Made by a program: the position numbers and the translations under genes | The notes under the pieces: generated by a model | Seen by the model: the letters and a program-made list of their open reading frames with translations, nothing else | Database searches by the model: none | What the model was told of the DNA's origin: nothing | Part shown: piece after piece, positions 32,178-43,909 of the stretch | Position numbering within the stretch: the first letter of the stretch is position 1 | Layout of the letters: each line of letters begins with the position of its first letter | NCBI GenBank assembly: GCA_021234155.1 | Contig: JAJEKV010000003.1 | Span: 14,244,386 to 14,308,385, forward strand | Reading direction: 5' to 3' | DNA: 64,000 nucleotides | Source: Isoetes taiwanensis | Lineage: Eukaryota; Streptophyta; Lycopodiopsida; Isoetales; Isoetaceae

Positions 32178-33563
32178 GAAGTCCGGATAGTGCTTCTCAA
32201 GGTCAATCTTCATCACCCACGTAGCGTCCTCAACTGGTAAGTGTTTCCACTTAACCAAGTATTGCAGCATCTGAGTTCTTCTCGTCTGCTTATAGGCTCG
32301 ATCAAGAAGAGCTTCAGGCACTATATCTAAATGCTCTTCTGTCATTTCAAGGAGGGTGGGTGTATCCAAGATCTCCTCTGGATCCGGGGTATGCTGCTTC
32401 AGAAGACTCACGTGAAAGACCTTGTGGATCTTCAAGCGGGGTGGCAAATCCAAGCGATATGCCTGTTCTCCAACACGTTCAATGATCTTGAACGGCCCAG
32501 CCCATCTGGGTGCCAGCTTCTTGCAGTTGCCAATCTTAAGCTTGGCTTGTTTAACCTTAATCTTGAGCCAAACTGATTCGCCCACCTGGAAGACTCGTGG
32601 GGTCCTGTGCTTATCTGCAACACTCTTCTGACGACTACGTGCAGCCACTAAGTAACCACGAACTTCTTCAACCAAAGCTTGCATTTCCAAGAGGAGTTGT
32701 TGAGAAACCTCCACCTTAGAAACTAGATTATGCCATGTGTCGGGAGTAAGGCATTGATAACCATAATTAATCATGAAGGGAGACATTCTGGAAGACTCCT
32801 GTTTCATGCTGTTGTAGGCAAATTCGACCAAATAAATATAGTCAACCCATTGTGATTGCTTACTCCACACATAACTTCGTAGCATATCCTCTATAATGCG
32901 ATTGGTACGCTCTGTCTGACCATCTGTCTGAGGATGATATGCTGTACTCATAGTAAGCTTGGTTTGAATGGTGGCAAAGAAATCTTTCCAGAATGCACTT
33001 ACGAATTTGGGATCCCTGTCGGATACAATAACTCGTGGCATTCCATACAATCTGAAGATCTCCTTTGCAAACAGCAAGGCGGTATCGAAGGTTGTATCTG
33101 TGGTACGACATGGCAAGAAATGAGCCATTTTCGACAATTTGTCGGCCACTACCATCAATGCATCATATCCACGGAGAGTACGTGGAAGGCCCACAATGAA
33201 ATCCATGGTTATCACTTCCCACTTAGCGTTGGGCACATCGAGAGGTTGCAACTCTCCTGGAATCCTTAATTGCTCAGCCTTGGTTTGTTGACACACCTGA
33301 CACTGTTTAATGTACCTGGCAATGTCCTTCTTCATGGAAGGCCAAAAGTAACTGGAGCAGATCTTAAAGTAGGTTTTCATGAAACCCGCATGTCCAGCTA
33401 TAGGGCTGTTGTGTGTATCATGGAGAATAAGCTTACGCACTCCTGAAGTTTCAGGTATACACAACTTATCCTTGTGATATAACAAATTGCCCTCTTTCTT
33501 ATACGAACGGAAAGCTTCACGTTCTTTATCTGTGCGTGCCTCCTTAGCCAAACTATCCCACAC
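32178..33563 (-). pseudogene. Chromovirus integrase with C-terminal chromodomain
   Basis: In the 532-codon minus frame starting at 33563: an H...H...CxxC zinc region (about residues 48-93), the catalytic core with Asp121 (TMDFIVGLP), Asp182 (IVSDRDPKF) and Glu218 (YHPQTDGQTER), the C-terminal GPFKIIERVGEQAYRLDLP region, and a chromodomain at about residues 413-462 (LQYLVKWKHLP, DATWV). The chromodomain defines the clade: in this family it steers integration to heterochromatin by reading methylated histone H3 tails. It is the best preserved part of the fossil. The frame beyond residue ~465 (to 31965) is probably read-through. Confidence 0.92.
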
Positions 33564-33599
33564 ATCACGGAACTCTGGATCCGCAAAGTCTGCTCTATC

Positions 33600-34528
33600 T
33601 GTTTTCCGAACTCACTGGTGAGTGTGGAAATCGCGTTACAATGGGTTCGGGTTACCAAGGGATGGCGTGACAACGCATCCGCAACCACATTGTGTTTCCC
33701 AGGTCTATATATAATCTCAAAATCATATTCTTCCAGAAATTCCATCCATCTTCTCTGACGGAGGTTGAGGTTCGGCTGGGTTGTTAGATAACGGAGACTC
33801 TGATGATCCGTATCCAGCTGGAATCTTCTACCAAGAAGGTAGTGTCTCCATATACGCAGAGCGCGGACAACGGCCAACAGCTCCTGATCATGGGTGGGGT
33901 ATCGCTGTTCAGTCTCGTTCATTTTCTTTGAATCATAGGCAATAACCCTCCCCTCCTGCATTAGGACTCCACCGGTAGCAATTTTACTGGCATCCGTTGC
34001 TACTAGTTTATCCTTTTCGGGGTCCGGCAATGTGAGGAGTGGTGCTGACGTTAAAGCATCCTTAAGCTTCTGAAAACTTCCCTGGGCCTTTGCTTTCCAA
34101 TGCTCAATCCAATCCTTCACTTTCTCATGCTTTGTAAGATCAGTAAGAGGTGCTGCAATCTTTGCAAAATCCCTAACAAATTTCCGGTAATACCCTGCCA
34201 ATCCTAAGAAACTTCGGACCTCGGAAACATTGCCTGGAATGGGCCAATCCTTCACTGCCTCTATCTTTGCTGGATCTGTAGCAATTCCCTCTGCTGAAAT
34301 GACATGTCCCAAATAATCCACCTTCGGAGTGGCAAACTTGCACTTAGAGAACTTGGCAAAGAGCTGGTGACGTCTTAGTTTTTGTAGGGCCAAGCGAAGA
34401 TGTTTCTCATGCTCCTCCAGGGTCTTACTATAGATGAGAATGTCATCAAAGAAAATAACGACAAAATCATCCAAGTATTGTCGGAAGACATCATTCATTA
34501 ACCGCATAAAAGTTGCGGGGGCATTAAA
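33600..34528 (-). pseudogene. Chromovirus RT (second part) and RNase H
   Basis: The minus frame reads [20 protein letters not shown], then the RT catalytic block with FFDDILIYS, then [30 protein letters not shown] (thumb/connection), then RNase H with [17 protein letters not shown] and [11 protein letters not shown], ending in the [13 protein letters not shown] signature that links to integrase. The first part of the RT lies on the far side of the 3.8-kb insertion at 34529-38330. Part of a broken fossil. Confidence 0.92.
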
Positions 34529-35029
34529 CAAGATTGCAATTGAAACGGGAGTGTTGCAAAACTCCCGTTTCAAAGATTCCCTTAAAAAAGAGACCATGCT
34601 CTTAAAATTAGCCTTTTTTGGATAAACTTGAGGATTTCAAAAGGTTTAGTTTTTTTTTTCACCCATTTTGGCCCCTATTAAGTGACAAGGTTGTTTTTTG
34701 CAAAGAAACACCCTTGAAAATGGCACAATTTAGACATGAATACATAATCTCTAAAAGTGAGATATCAAAAACATCAAAATAGAGAAGAAAAAATAATAAT
34801 TATTTCTTTAAATGTTTTCAGTATATCAATTTGGCACCCTCAAAATTTGATGTGTGTCGAACAATACACTCGTCAGACGTTGCAACTGGGTATCTGTCCC
34901 AAGTCTCCACGTTTAGTTGTTCCATCAAACATGTTTGACGTTCTATTGGCTGAATAAAAAAAAGAAGACAAGCAAGTAGATAATTGAACACTAGGACACA
35001 TAAAACGAAAAACTTTCAAAACAAAATTG

Positions 35030-35245
35030 TATTATGGAATACACTTTTGCTTTTCTAGAAAACAAACGTGTATTCCAGAATACACTTTGGATTTTTAGAG
35101 AAAGCAAAAGTGTATTCCGGAATACACTTTAGCTTTCCTAGCGTGTATTCCAGAATACACTTTGGATCTTCAAAGAAAGCAAAAGTGTATTCCGGAATAC
35201 ACTTTTGCTTTCCTGAGAAAGCAAACGTGTACACTGGAACACATC
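35030..35245. repeat. Left subterminal palindrome cluster (GTGTATTCCGGAATACAC)
   Basis: About five copies of GTGTATTCC(G/A)GAATACAC with spacer AAAGC.AAA / TTTTGCTTT, in a ~216-bp block starting ~500 bp from the left TIR. Such arrays are transposase-binding sites in hAT elements. The assignment by analogy is inference. Confidence 0.85.
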
Positions 35246-35299
35246 TTTGTTTTCTAAGAAATCATCGTGCATGGATTTTAGAAGTCGTGTGCAAAAAAT

Positions 35300-37490
35300 T
35301 GTAAGTACATCAGTCACTCGGTCACCTCATTGACATGTCTTTTCCACACTCATTGCCATATCCAAGCCACCTCCGTTGTCGTCATATAAATGCCACCTTA
35401 CTATAAAAAGAAAAATGTTGGCACTAATATTTGTCTAGACAAATTTCTTGTTTAATCAAGAAGCTCGTTGATATTAAATACTATCCCTGTCTGACCAAAT
35501 GCATTTCAACTATGTTCACATTGATATTAAATACTCTCCCTATATAACCAAATGCGTTTCAACCATGTTCACAATGTTCAGTTGTTCCAATGTTGGTTTA
35601 ACCAATTTCGTTATTTCCACATATGTAATGGTTAAATGCATTTGGACATATATTCTTCGTTATTCCAATGTCTAAACTAATTGTTATTTCGAAATACACC
35701 GTTCATCTCGGATTCGACTCAATTACTAGTCATTGTTTTACCAGGATCTTGAAACTTCACAGCTTAGGGTTTATATGCCTTATTTTGTATGCCAACACAT
35801 TTGTTTAAATTAATGGGTCATATCTTACATATCTTGAAAACTCTAAAATAGAGTTATTCTTTATTAACATTAAACAATAGCAAAGACTACGTTGCACATA
35901 TAACACAGTAAAGGGACAAAAATAACTTTGAAAACCATTCCATTGTACAGACCTAAAAGTAGCAGAAAAATATCCGCCACCACAGCCCTTTATTAGAAGT
36001 AATAACTTCGTATCCAGCACAAGCGTAGAAAGGCAGCCCACTGATCAAGATTTATTGCTTTGTATTCCTTTTGTAACAAGTATAGACCAACCAAGGGAAG
36101 CAACAAAGGTAAAAATGTACATTCATTCAGAGCTTTTGTTCGTATGCGCTGAATAAGGTTCTCCTTTAAAACGACAATGTACTTTGAAGCTTGCCAAACA
36201 ACGAAGTTGTAGGACCATAGCCAGAACACAACCACTGCTTGAATCTCAAGTAAGGCATGATAAAAGAAGGGGAAAGGCCATCATGGATGAGACCAAAAGA
36301 AAGACATTAGGAGTGCCCCAACACAAAAATGACAACATTGCACCTCTAGCTGCAGTGCAGAAACAGCCTTCTTTAGCTTGTCCAGGCTATCCACTCTCAA
36401 CAACCTGAGCCCCTTCCTCCATTCTTCCTGACAGATTTGAGCATATCTTAGGCATCATATATTTTGAAGATCAAACTTAACGTTCAATAAACAAGATACT
36501 TGCATGAAACTAACCAAAGTGAAATAGCCTCGTTTTGCAGAACTTGTTCATGCTCGAAACTTGTTCATGCTTAGAAAGTTGCGCAGAAACTTGTTCATGC
36601 TCAGAAAGTTGCCCGAAAGTTGCTTCTGCATTTTCATTGCCGAAATTTTCTCACGCTTTGTACTTAGGATGACACAAATATAATGTGAATGACATTGACT
36701 CCTAGACAGAACAACTCAAGGCCACTTTTCAAGCAACCCTTGATGAGAATGATCAACTCACGGCAGATCAGAAAGCTCCAGAGGAAGAATACCAAGAATT
36801 TTAGACTTTCAAAAAACAGTCTAGATAGCTATATATTCTACATGAAGAAAATAAGAAAACTTTGAATAGGGTACGTGCAGAAAAAGAAGCTAAAGCCAAA
36901 ATTCAGGCTAAGGTAACCACACTATAGAAAGATTTCCAAGAGCAGAACATGCTACAAGCTCGCATTGCTGCTTTGCCACTTGCAGAGTATAATCTTCAGG
37001 TTCTCCACATTAAGAGATCAAGAGGAAGGACATTTTATCCTGCAGACAAAAACACTTAAAGGATACAGTCACGACTCATCAAAAGACTGGCGAGTTCATT
37101 GCTAGTCTGGAATGGAATCTGGAAATGAATGGAAGCTGTGGAGATATCTCTGGCCTGCTTAGCCGCAGTGATTTCTTCTGGAAAAAATACAAAAGCAAGA
37201 GCTTACCTAGAAGCTCTATGTTTGTCTCTGTGCAAAATCGCCCAGCAAAATCGGCCAGCATAAATCGCCCAGCATAATCGCCCAGCATAATTTCGAGCAG
37301 CATAAATCGCCCAGCCAAAGGCCAAGACTATTTGGTGGAAAAAAATTTCGGATCACCCCACAAAGAGACGATGTAGCCAGCGATTGTCTCTACTGTAGCA
37401 CAAACCTAAATACAATGCAGCGCCAAACTAAAATGGCAGGCGCTAACTCCCCAGAAGAAAATCGCCCAAGAAAACCAAAACTGCCAGGTT
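35300..37490. other. Interior of the hAT-like element: no intact gene; coiled-coil trace
   Basis: No recognisable domain. At about 36720-37020 the plus strand reads like a decayed Lys/Glu/Gln-rich coiled coil (RVRAEKEAKAKIQAKVT, AALPLAEYNLQVLH) with stops. Short direct repeats occur at 36540-36615 (AACTTGTTCATGCTC.GAAA) and at 37220-37318 (AATCGCCCAGCATA, about six units). Confidence 0.5.
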
Positions 37491-37499
37491 TCTTGAAAA

Positions 37500-37975
37500 C
37501 CAAATGCTATTCCGGAATACAAAGTGTATTCCAGAATAAGATTTCCTCTTTCTTTTAGAACCAATATCCTGTATCCCTGGTCCCCACAAAATAACAAAAA
37601 AAAAAAAAAAAAAAATTATTTATGCCACGATCCTGTATCCCCACAAAACAAAAGAAAAAAATCCCAAGGTTGTTGGTTTGTTTTTTCCTTTTGCCAATCC
37701 CTTCATTATTTAGAACTATGTTCATGTTCAATTGAAAAAAAAAATAAATTTTGCTAGGTCATTGAAATTTCGGAAAACCCAGAAAATAGCAAGATCATTG
37801 TTGAGTCTCAAAAACTTGTACAGAAGATGTGTATTCCGGAATACACTTGGGATTTTGAGCAAAACCAAAAGTGTATTCTGAAATACACTTTGACTTTCAA
37901 GAAAAGCAAAAGTGTATTCCGGAATACACGACTGTTATCCTCGAATAGTAAAAATGTATTCCAGAATACATTTTT
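37500..37975. repeat. Right subterminal palindrome cluster (GTGTATTCCGGAATACAC)
   Basis: Copies near 37508-37535, 37829-37846, 37870-37890, 37911-37930 and 37955-37972, with the same AAAGC.AAA spacers as the left cluster, in inverted overall order. A 20-nt A run lies at about 37597-37616. Confidence 0.85.
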
Positions 37976-38338
37976 GGTACTTTAGAATATTATATCATTA
38001 AAAAATGGCTCATAAAGTACGTTTTCTGGAATACAATCTAAGCTAACAAAATGTTGCATAGGATGTACACTTATATTAGTCGTTTTCGCAAAAAACACAC
38101 TTCAGGTAAATTCGAACTGTTAGGAAAAGTGTCACTTTGACATAGTTGATTTTCTCTTTGCACAAAAAAATGAGTGATTTTGGGGGGGTCAAAATGCATT
38201 TTTATGACAAAAATAAAAAGTTTAGCCCATTTTAGCTCTCTTTTTTTTTAAAAAAAAAAAGGGAATCTTCGAAGAATATTCCTTTTTGCTCTCGTTTCAA
38301 TGAAACTCTCCCGTTTCTATTGCAACTCTGTTATTAGT

Positions 38339-39289
38339 TAATCCAAAAGGCATAACGGTAAACTCATAATGCCCATATCTAGTGCGAAAAGCAGACTTAT
38401 GGATATCCTCCTCTTTAATTCGTATTTGGTGATATCCAGAGCATAAGCCAATCTTTGAGAAGTACCTGGCCCCTTGCAACTGGTCCATAAGATCGTCCGC
38501 TCTAGGCAAAGCATAGCGATTCTTGATCGTATGCTTGTTAAGTTGCCGATAGTCAATGCACATCCTGAGGGAGCCATCCTTCTTTTTAACAAAAAGGATA
38601 GGAGCGCCAAAAGGAGAAACACTAGGACGAATGAAACCTAGGTTTAGTAACTCCTGAAGTTGCTTCTTAAGCTCTGCCAATTCAGGGGGACTCATACGGT
38701 ACGGGGCCTTACTGGTAGGCTTTGTACCTGGCTCCAAAGCTATCTCACATTCTACCCCTCTGAATGGAGGAAGTTTCTGGATCTCGTCTGGAAAGAGATC
38801 GGTAAATTCCCTGAGAAGATTAGCAATGCTCTCTGGCAATGCATCAACTGCTTGCTTTTGTTTAGCACCTAACTCAATGGATGCAAGTCTGATAACGCAA
38901 AGTAGCTTATCCTTGCGTATAGCCTTATTTAACTGCCTGATGGACATAGACTGCATAATGGGATTTAAGGGATCACCTTTTATAGTCACGCGGGCTCCAT
39001 TAGCTGCGTTGAAGGTAACCTCCCGTTTTTCGCAGTCTATATTGGCTTTTGCAGATGCCAAGAATTCCATGCCAACAATCAGATCATACTTGCCAATATC
39101 CATTAACTCGGCACCCAATGCAACGGGTGCACCTGGCAGCTGCATTTTAAGGTTAATGCGACGGCCATGAGTATGTCTGATTTTACCACTGGCTAAAGTG
39201 ACAGGTTTCGGTCGGGACCTCAAAGTCTCAAGCTGCAATACCTGGGCCATTCTAGGAGAAGCAAAATTATGTGTACTTCCCGTATCCAT
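38339..39289 (-). pseudogene. Chromovirus protease and first part of RT
   Basis: The minus frame begins with the aspartic protease active site (DTGSTHNF) at about 39286 and continues through the protease fold ([10 protein letters not shown]). It then enters [59 protein letters not shown], ending at VMPFGLTN where the hAT-like element is inserted. RT continues at 34528. Order and motifs are standard for Ty3/gypsy pol. Confidence 0.92.
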
Positions 39290-39488
39290 TATGAAAGGCT
39301 TACTGTCTACTTGACCTATGGTGGAAATAACGGCAGGCTGACTTTCAGCGTTGCCGGTTTCTATGGCTGCAAGGATATGGGGCCTTGCCGTGAATATACT
39401 CGGAGCCTCCTCCTCGGCAGGGTGGTGTAGACTTCGAGATCATCCCAATCGAGGTCGGCCATGGCCACCAAGGGCGTCAGGTGACATA

Positions 39489-40696
39489 AGGGCAATTCTG
39501 CATGAAGTGCCCGAGCCGCATACACCTGTAACATGCCTTATCTCTGCGGAGCTGCTTTCGGGCCTCTTTGGGAATAGACTGTAAGAGGTTCCGAACTTCC
39601 TTACCGACATTGTTCGGTTTTGTCGGCATGTTGAAGGTGACTTTCTTTTCTGGCGGCCGTAAGAGTTCTCACCGAGGGGCCCCGACTTGGTGGCCGGGGC
39701 TTGTAAAGGTGTGTAATGGTGCTGGTGGGAATAAGAGGCAGGACGCTGGTATTGGTTTCTGGTGCGTCCTCCTCAAGGCTCAATGCCTTAGCCTTAGCTT
39801 CTGCAACTAATTTCGGGTCTATGGCCTTAACCATTCGTTTAATTGATGGGGCCAACCCTTCAATATAGCCCTCCACCGCCCTCTTCTCATTCATTCCTGG
39901 CACATACAGCCTCAAGCGCATGAATTCATCTGTGTAGGCCTGAATCGACATGCCTTTACGCTCCAATCGTAAAAGTTTGAATCTGTTGGCATTTGTGCGC
40001 ACGGGGCACATAATGCGACTTAAAAGCTTTGGCAAACTTTTTAAACTTGCATCTGCTTCTGTCCAGATGCTTGGCTCTAGCATAGCCCTTCCACCAAATA
40101 CGAGCGGCTCCTGTAAGGTTTGTGGTGGCAACTTTTCCTGTATCTTTCCCTGTCATGCCATAGGATTTCCCAACCTCCTTCATCTCGTCCAACCAGGACT
40201 CTGCATTCAGGCCGCCTCTAGATTTCCCATCAAACTGGGCCAATTTCCTGTTTTTCCATATACTAGTTATGGTCGTATTAACCATCTTACGGTACTCCTT
40301 GTCCCGGGCCTTTGCATGGTCACCAGACGATATCGATGACTCCGAAGACACAGAAGTGGCTGATTGCGAGGAGGTGGCACTATCTGTAGACGAGCTTCTA
40401 CGGCGTTTAGAACGGTGCCTCCTTTCTGCAGGTACAGGGCCTGGTTCCGGTGCAGGTGGCTGCTGTGGTGGTGGACTTGGCGGTAACGGAGGTAACTCCG
40501 GTCCGTTCTCCTGCATATACTGTGGAGGATTGGCATTCAACACATAAGCCTGCAGCTCCACTAACTGCCGCTTGATCAACATGAGTTCTTGCTCAGGTGT
40601 TAGCCTGGTAGCATTTGAAGGTGTCTGCCATGAGGCGTTGCGTGCACCGTCTATATTAACCATAAGAAGGTATAAGAAAAGATATTGTGGTACCAA
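39489..40696 (-). pseudogene. Chromovirus gag (capsid-nucleocapsid region)
   Basis: The N-terminal part is Pro-rich then Arg/Ser-rich (RRHRSKRRRSSSTDS), followed by a Retrotrans_gag-like region (KLAQFDGKS, ESWLDEMKEV, GAARIWWKGYARA; then MSIQAYTDEFMRLRLYVPGM and EGYIEGLAPSIKRMV). A CCHC zinc knuckle, CYRCMRLGHFMQNC, lies at 39489-39533. The region is broken in several places. The gag start is not certain (a Met at about 40661 begins MVNIDGARNAS). Confidence 0.88.
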
Positions 40697-41007
40697 GTGT
40701 CACAATGAAGATCATTTTGAGCAGAACTAGAAAAAAAAACGGTAAGGAGAATACAAGAGAATTAAGAAAAAGAACTTTATTTATTATAAAGTTGTGGTGA
40801 CAATTACATTGGAGGGGGTTTCAACAAAATTAAGTCCGTAGAATACAAAACTTAACGATTATACAAAACTTTGCCATGAAAAAGCCGTGCAGAACAGGGA
40901 TAGGTTCTGTACGTATGAAACTATTTTTTCAGACGTATAAAGTGCAAAAATACGTATTTTTGGGAAAAATACGTATTTTTTGTATTTAATACTCGCCGGC
41001 CGGAAAA

Positions 41008-41260
41008 AAAAAGTTTCGCGTAAGTGAAACCTTCTGTTTCGCTTACGCGAACTTTCTTTCGCGTAAGCGAAGTCTAAGTTATCGCTTACGCGAATCCCCT
41101 CGCCGGCTTTCGCGTAAGCGAAGCCTTAATGTTAAACTTTACGCTGAACTATTTTCGGCGAAGTATAAAAGGTTAAACACGCGAAACCTTTTTTGTTCAG
41201 CGTAAGCCATTCTTTCGTTTAAACTACGCGGGCGGGTTCAGCGTGGCCCGAAAGCGGGCG
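41008..41260. repeat. Left subterminal palindromes (TTCGCGTAAGCGAA)
   Basis: TTTCGCGTAAGTGAAA, TTTCGCTTACGCGAA, TTTCGCGTAAGCGAA (twice) and ATCGCTTACGCGAA occur within about 130 bp, followed by GTTAAACTTTACGC and CGTTTAAACT blocks. They mirror the block at 51.2-51.48 kb at the other end. Confidence 0.9.
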
Positions 41261-41327
41261 TTTTAAACTTACGAAGGTTTCTATATATATTTCGGTAGCG
41301 TTCGACGTTATTTCTGCGAGAACAAGG
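41164..41327 (+). promoter_or_regulatory. Putative plus-strand promoter and first-exon donor
   Basis: TATAAA at 41164-41169 lies directly after the palindromes, and AACAAG|GTAAAC at 41321-41332 looks like a first-exon splice donor. This would serve the kinase-like gene that begins about 1.3 kb further on. Inference from motif spacing only. Confidence 0.3.
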
Positions 41328-41329
41328 TA

Positions 41330-42660
41330 AACCACTGCGCCTGCTCCCACAACTGTGCCCCTTTGCCTTTTTTTTCATTTTCCCTTAGTTTTAGCCAAAC
41401 CTAGGTAGTTTTACTGTTGTTTTTAATTGTAGGTCTAGGGTTCCTCCATAGTGAGGCCCTTGCCCATTGCCCCCCTCCATTGAGGGTGGCGATGGCGGCG
41501 TCTCGACCTATGGTTGAATCCAGACTGATTTTTTTTAAGAAAAAAAAAAGAAAAGAAAATAAAATGCAATAGAAATAAAGGAAAAAAAATAATGAAATAG
41601 AAATAAAAATAAGAAAAAAAAAAAAAAATTTTGGTTGCCTACCCTTTCATCGACAACAATAGTAGTTAGGGTAGAGAGTGATCCTTGGCTAGGTTAGAAG
41701 TTGAGAGTGATCCTTGGTCTGAGGCAAAGGGACCCTTGCCTGGCGTGCCACATTTAATTGTGCCATGTCGATGGTGGGTGTCATTGCTGATGTTGAGGAT
41801 TGCTAGGGTCAACCTCCCATTTAGATGTATAGCCCTCTCCTGCCGCTTGTTGGCTTCCGGTCCTTGTGATTGCTAAAGGGTGGGTGTTGTACTCTTATGG
41901 AAGGTCGGTCGGAAGAATATTTAATGAGATATACCCTATTTTCTCGCGGTGTTGTTGACGAAAGTCCATCACTAATATAGGGAGTGGCGATATTTCATTA
42001 AATATTAGGGACTTCGATAGGTGGTCTTATGCAATATGTTGAGTTGAGTCTTTTGCCCAACCTCTGTGAGGGAGTTTCCCAATGGAGTCGATGGTCGGAT
42101 CAGATCATAAGTTAAACTTGTGGAAGAGAATGAGAAAAATGCATTGCATATAACCGGAGCCGTCAAACTCGGTAGATAAACTATAGAGTGCCTATAACCC
42201 TCAACTTGGGCCCGAGTAGTAGAGTGCCTAAAAAAGCGTCAAGCTTGAAACTTAGTAGTTTACTAAAATCTTAATGAACCATTTCAAGGCTTATTAACAT
42301 TCACTAAAGTCGGTTTTTTTTTCTCGGACTCTTAGGTGTTGATCTTTGCTTTGCTCTGATTTGGCATATCGCTATCTATACACAGTTTCTTCTAAAGTTG
42401 CTATGAATCCACAAGAGTTAGGCGGGCTTAGACTACAAGTAGCGAGCCTCACATGAGCCCTAGAGAAGGACCTAGGGTAGAAGCGAGCCCCACATCAATG
42501 TAGAGGTCGAGCCCTCTACTAAGATGCAAAGGAAAAGATCAAGACCCCAACAACCATGGTCCAACCTAAGACCTGCTTTAATGAATTGGCTTTGTGAGCG
42601 AATCTGTGCTGCCACCCCATCTGAGTTAGAGTTGATTACCACAACAGAAGAAGGATGGCT
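41330..42660. other. No gene seen; possible leader/intron region
   Basis: Mixed sequence with A-rich runs (41525-41620). No recognisable coding sequence before the kinase-like region. If the donor at 41327 is real this is an intron. Confidence 0.4.
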
Positions 42661-42680
42661 AGACTTCCCACTCGGGTCTC

Positions 42681-43908
42681 ATGCGAGATGCTGAAAGAGC
42701 TTTTGGGCCTCGAATGATAGACCTAGAACCTGAAAAGATTGATTCTGAAAGGTATGCTTGGATAGATGGCAATGTATCCCGTACAACTGGAAACATGATA
42801 CATGCAGTAGCAAATCTAACTAGTCCGCGCTTGAGAGAGTCTTTGAAAGATAAGGCTGTGGAATGGAACACAGCTTGGACCAATCGAAAGCTTAGAAAGG
42901 AAACCCATCAACCCCCCCACCTAGTTAAGAAAGTGTTGGCACAGACTATTAGAGCCAAGCGTCCTGGTGAAACTGATAAAGAGTGGGAAGCAAGAAAAAG
43001 GGCAGATGCCAAGACTATATGGTTTGCAATGGTGGATTACTCTCAAATAATCAACAAGACCAGAATTGGTTCAGGAACATATGGAACGGTATTCAAATGC
43101 AATATCCTGGGTTCTAGTTTTCTTAAAGGCGAACCCTATTGTGTTAAATTTCGAAATGATGGCGATGCGGTTAGGTACGGCCGGGCCGATGTGATAGTAA
43201 AGGCCATGATGAAAAACATGAGGGAATCACAAATGCGAGGTTAGACATGGGTCTATCATACTGTTGCATTGGTCGCATACAACCGGGTTGGTAAGAACGG
43301 GGTTGATATTTCCCCTACCGGAATGGGGGTTCTTGTGCATCTCTTTTTGTGAATCATGGAGATAATGACTTTGCCGGGCATGCATTTAAGAGACTAGGGT
43401 ATAAACCTCTTTGTCGAGGTCGACGTCCATAAGCTTGAGCAACGAAAAAAGCAAGAGTTATATGTTGCTCAAAGAGTGGGTGATCTAACTATGTCATTTT
43501 TAAGCGGCTTGCTTAAGCTTCATAAAGAGCACCATTTACACATGGACTTGCACCCTGGCAATGTCTTGCTTCATTTTGAATTTGGGAAAGAGAGAGGTTG
43601 CCACGGACCCCAGTGCATTTATATTGGTATATGTGGACTGGGGAGAAGAACGGTTAATAAGGCGAGCACATGGAAGTGAAGCGGTGGGCATACAAAAACA
43701 TGGATGCAGCTGCCAAAAGGCAATTGAGAATGAAAGGCTTGCCTATCCTTACATGCACGATGATTTGTATTGGGGTCCAAACAAAGATGGAACGAAGACA
43801 GTGAATGCAAAGGTAGACTTTGACCTCTTAGGGGCAGCCTACTTTATTTATTACCTTGCTGATTTTGCACGCAAAGCATTCTTTCTTGGAGACCATGGGT
43901 ACCAATGA
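42681..43908 (+). pseudogene. Protein-kinase-like gene, decayed
   Basis: A 187-codon frame starts at 42681 with a ~125-residue helical, charged N-terminal part, then RIGSGTYGTVFKC (Gly-rich loop, about 43062-43100) and PYCVKF (the expected Lys). After a damaged stretch the catalytic loop HMDLHPGNVLLHF is clear at about 43532-43572, and a metal-binding DWG (VYVDWGEERL, about 43628-43660) replaces DFG. The C-lobe trace DLLGAAYFIYYLADFARK follows. DLHPGN loops are seen in atypical kinases (ABC1/RIO-like, some viral and aminoglycoside-type kinases), so I only claim the superfamily. At least two frame changes (after 43244 and near 43600) make it a pseudogene as it stands. Confidence 0.72.
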
Positions 43909-43909
43909 A

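Larger units (their letters stand above)
34529..38330. mobile_element. 3.8-kb non-autonomous hAT-like element inserted in the chromovirus RT
   Basis: The left end CAAGATTGCAATTGAAACGG and right end, read inwards, CAGAGTTGCAATAGAAACGG form TIRs, about 85% alike over 25 bp. The flanks GCATTAAA (34521-34528) and TTATTAGT (38331-38338) each differ from a shared 8-mer GCATTAGT at two places, which fits a hAT 8-bp duplication; ATTA alone would be a 4-bp alternative. Subterminal GTGTATTCCGGAATACAC palindromes cluster near both ends. No transposase, so it was mobilised in trans. It is younger than the chromovirus. Confidence 0.82.

Noticed and set aside
31827-33269. Plus-strand open frames across the integrase region
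   Set aside because: They are antisense to a clear integrase/chromodomain frame and show no domains.
40660-40720. A primer site (TTGGTACCAC on the minus strand) just upstream of gag, making 40.7-41.3 kb a 5' LTR
   Set aside because: No matching LTR copy exists downstream of the chromodomain. The 29.87/55.88-kb LTR pair with adjoining primer site, purine tract and target duplication explains the element.
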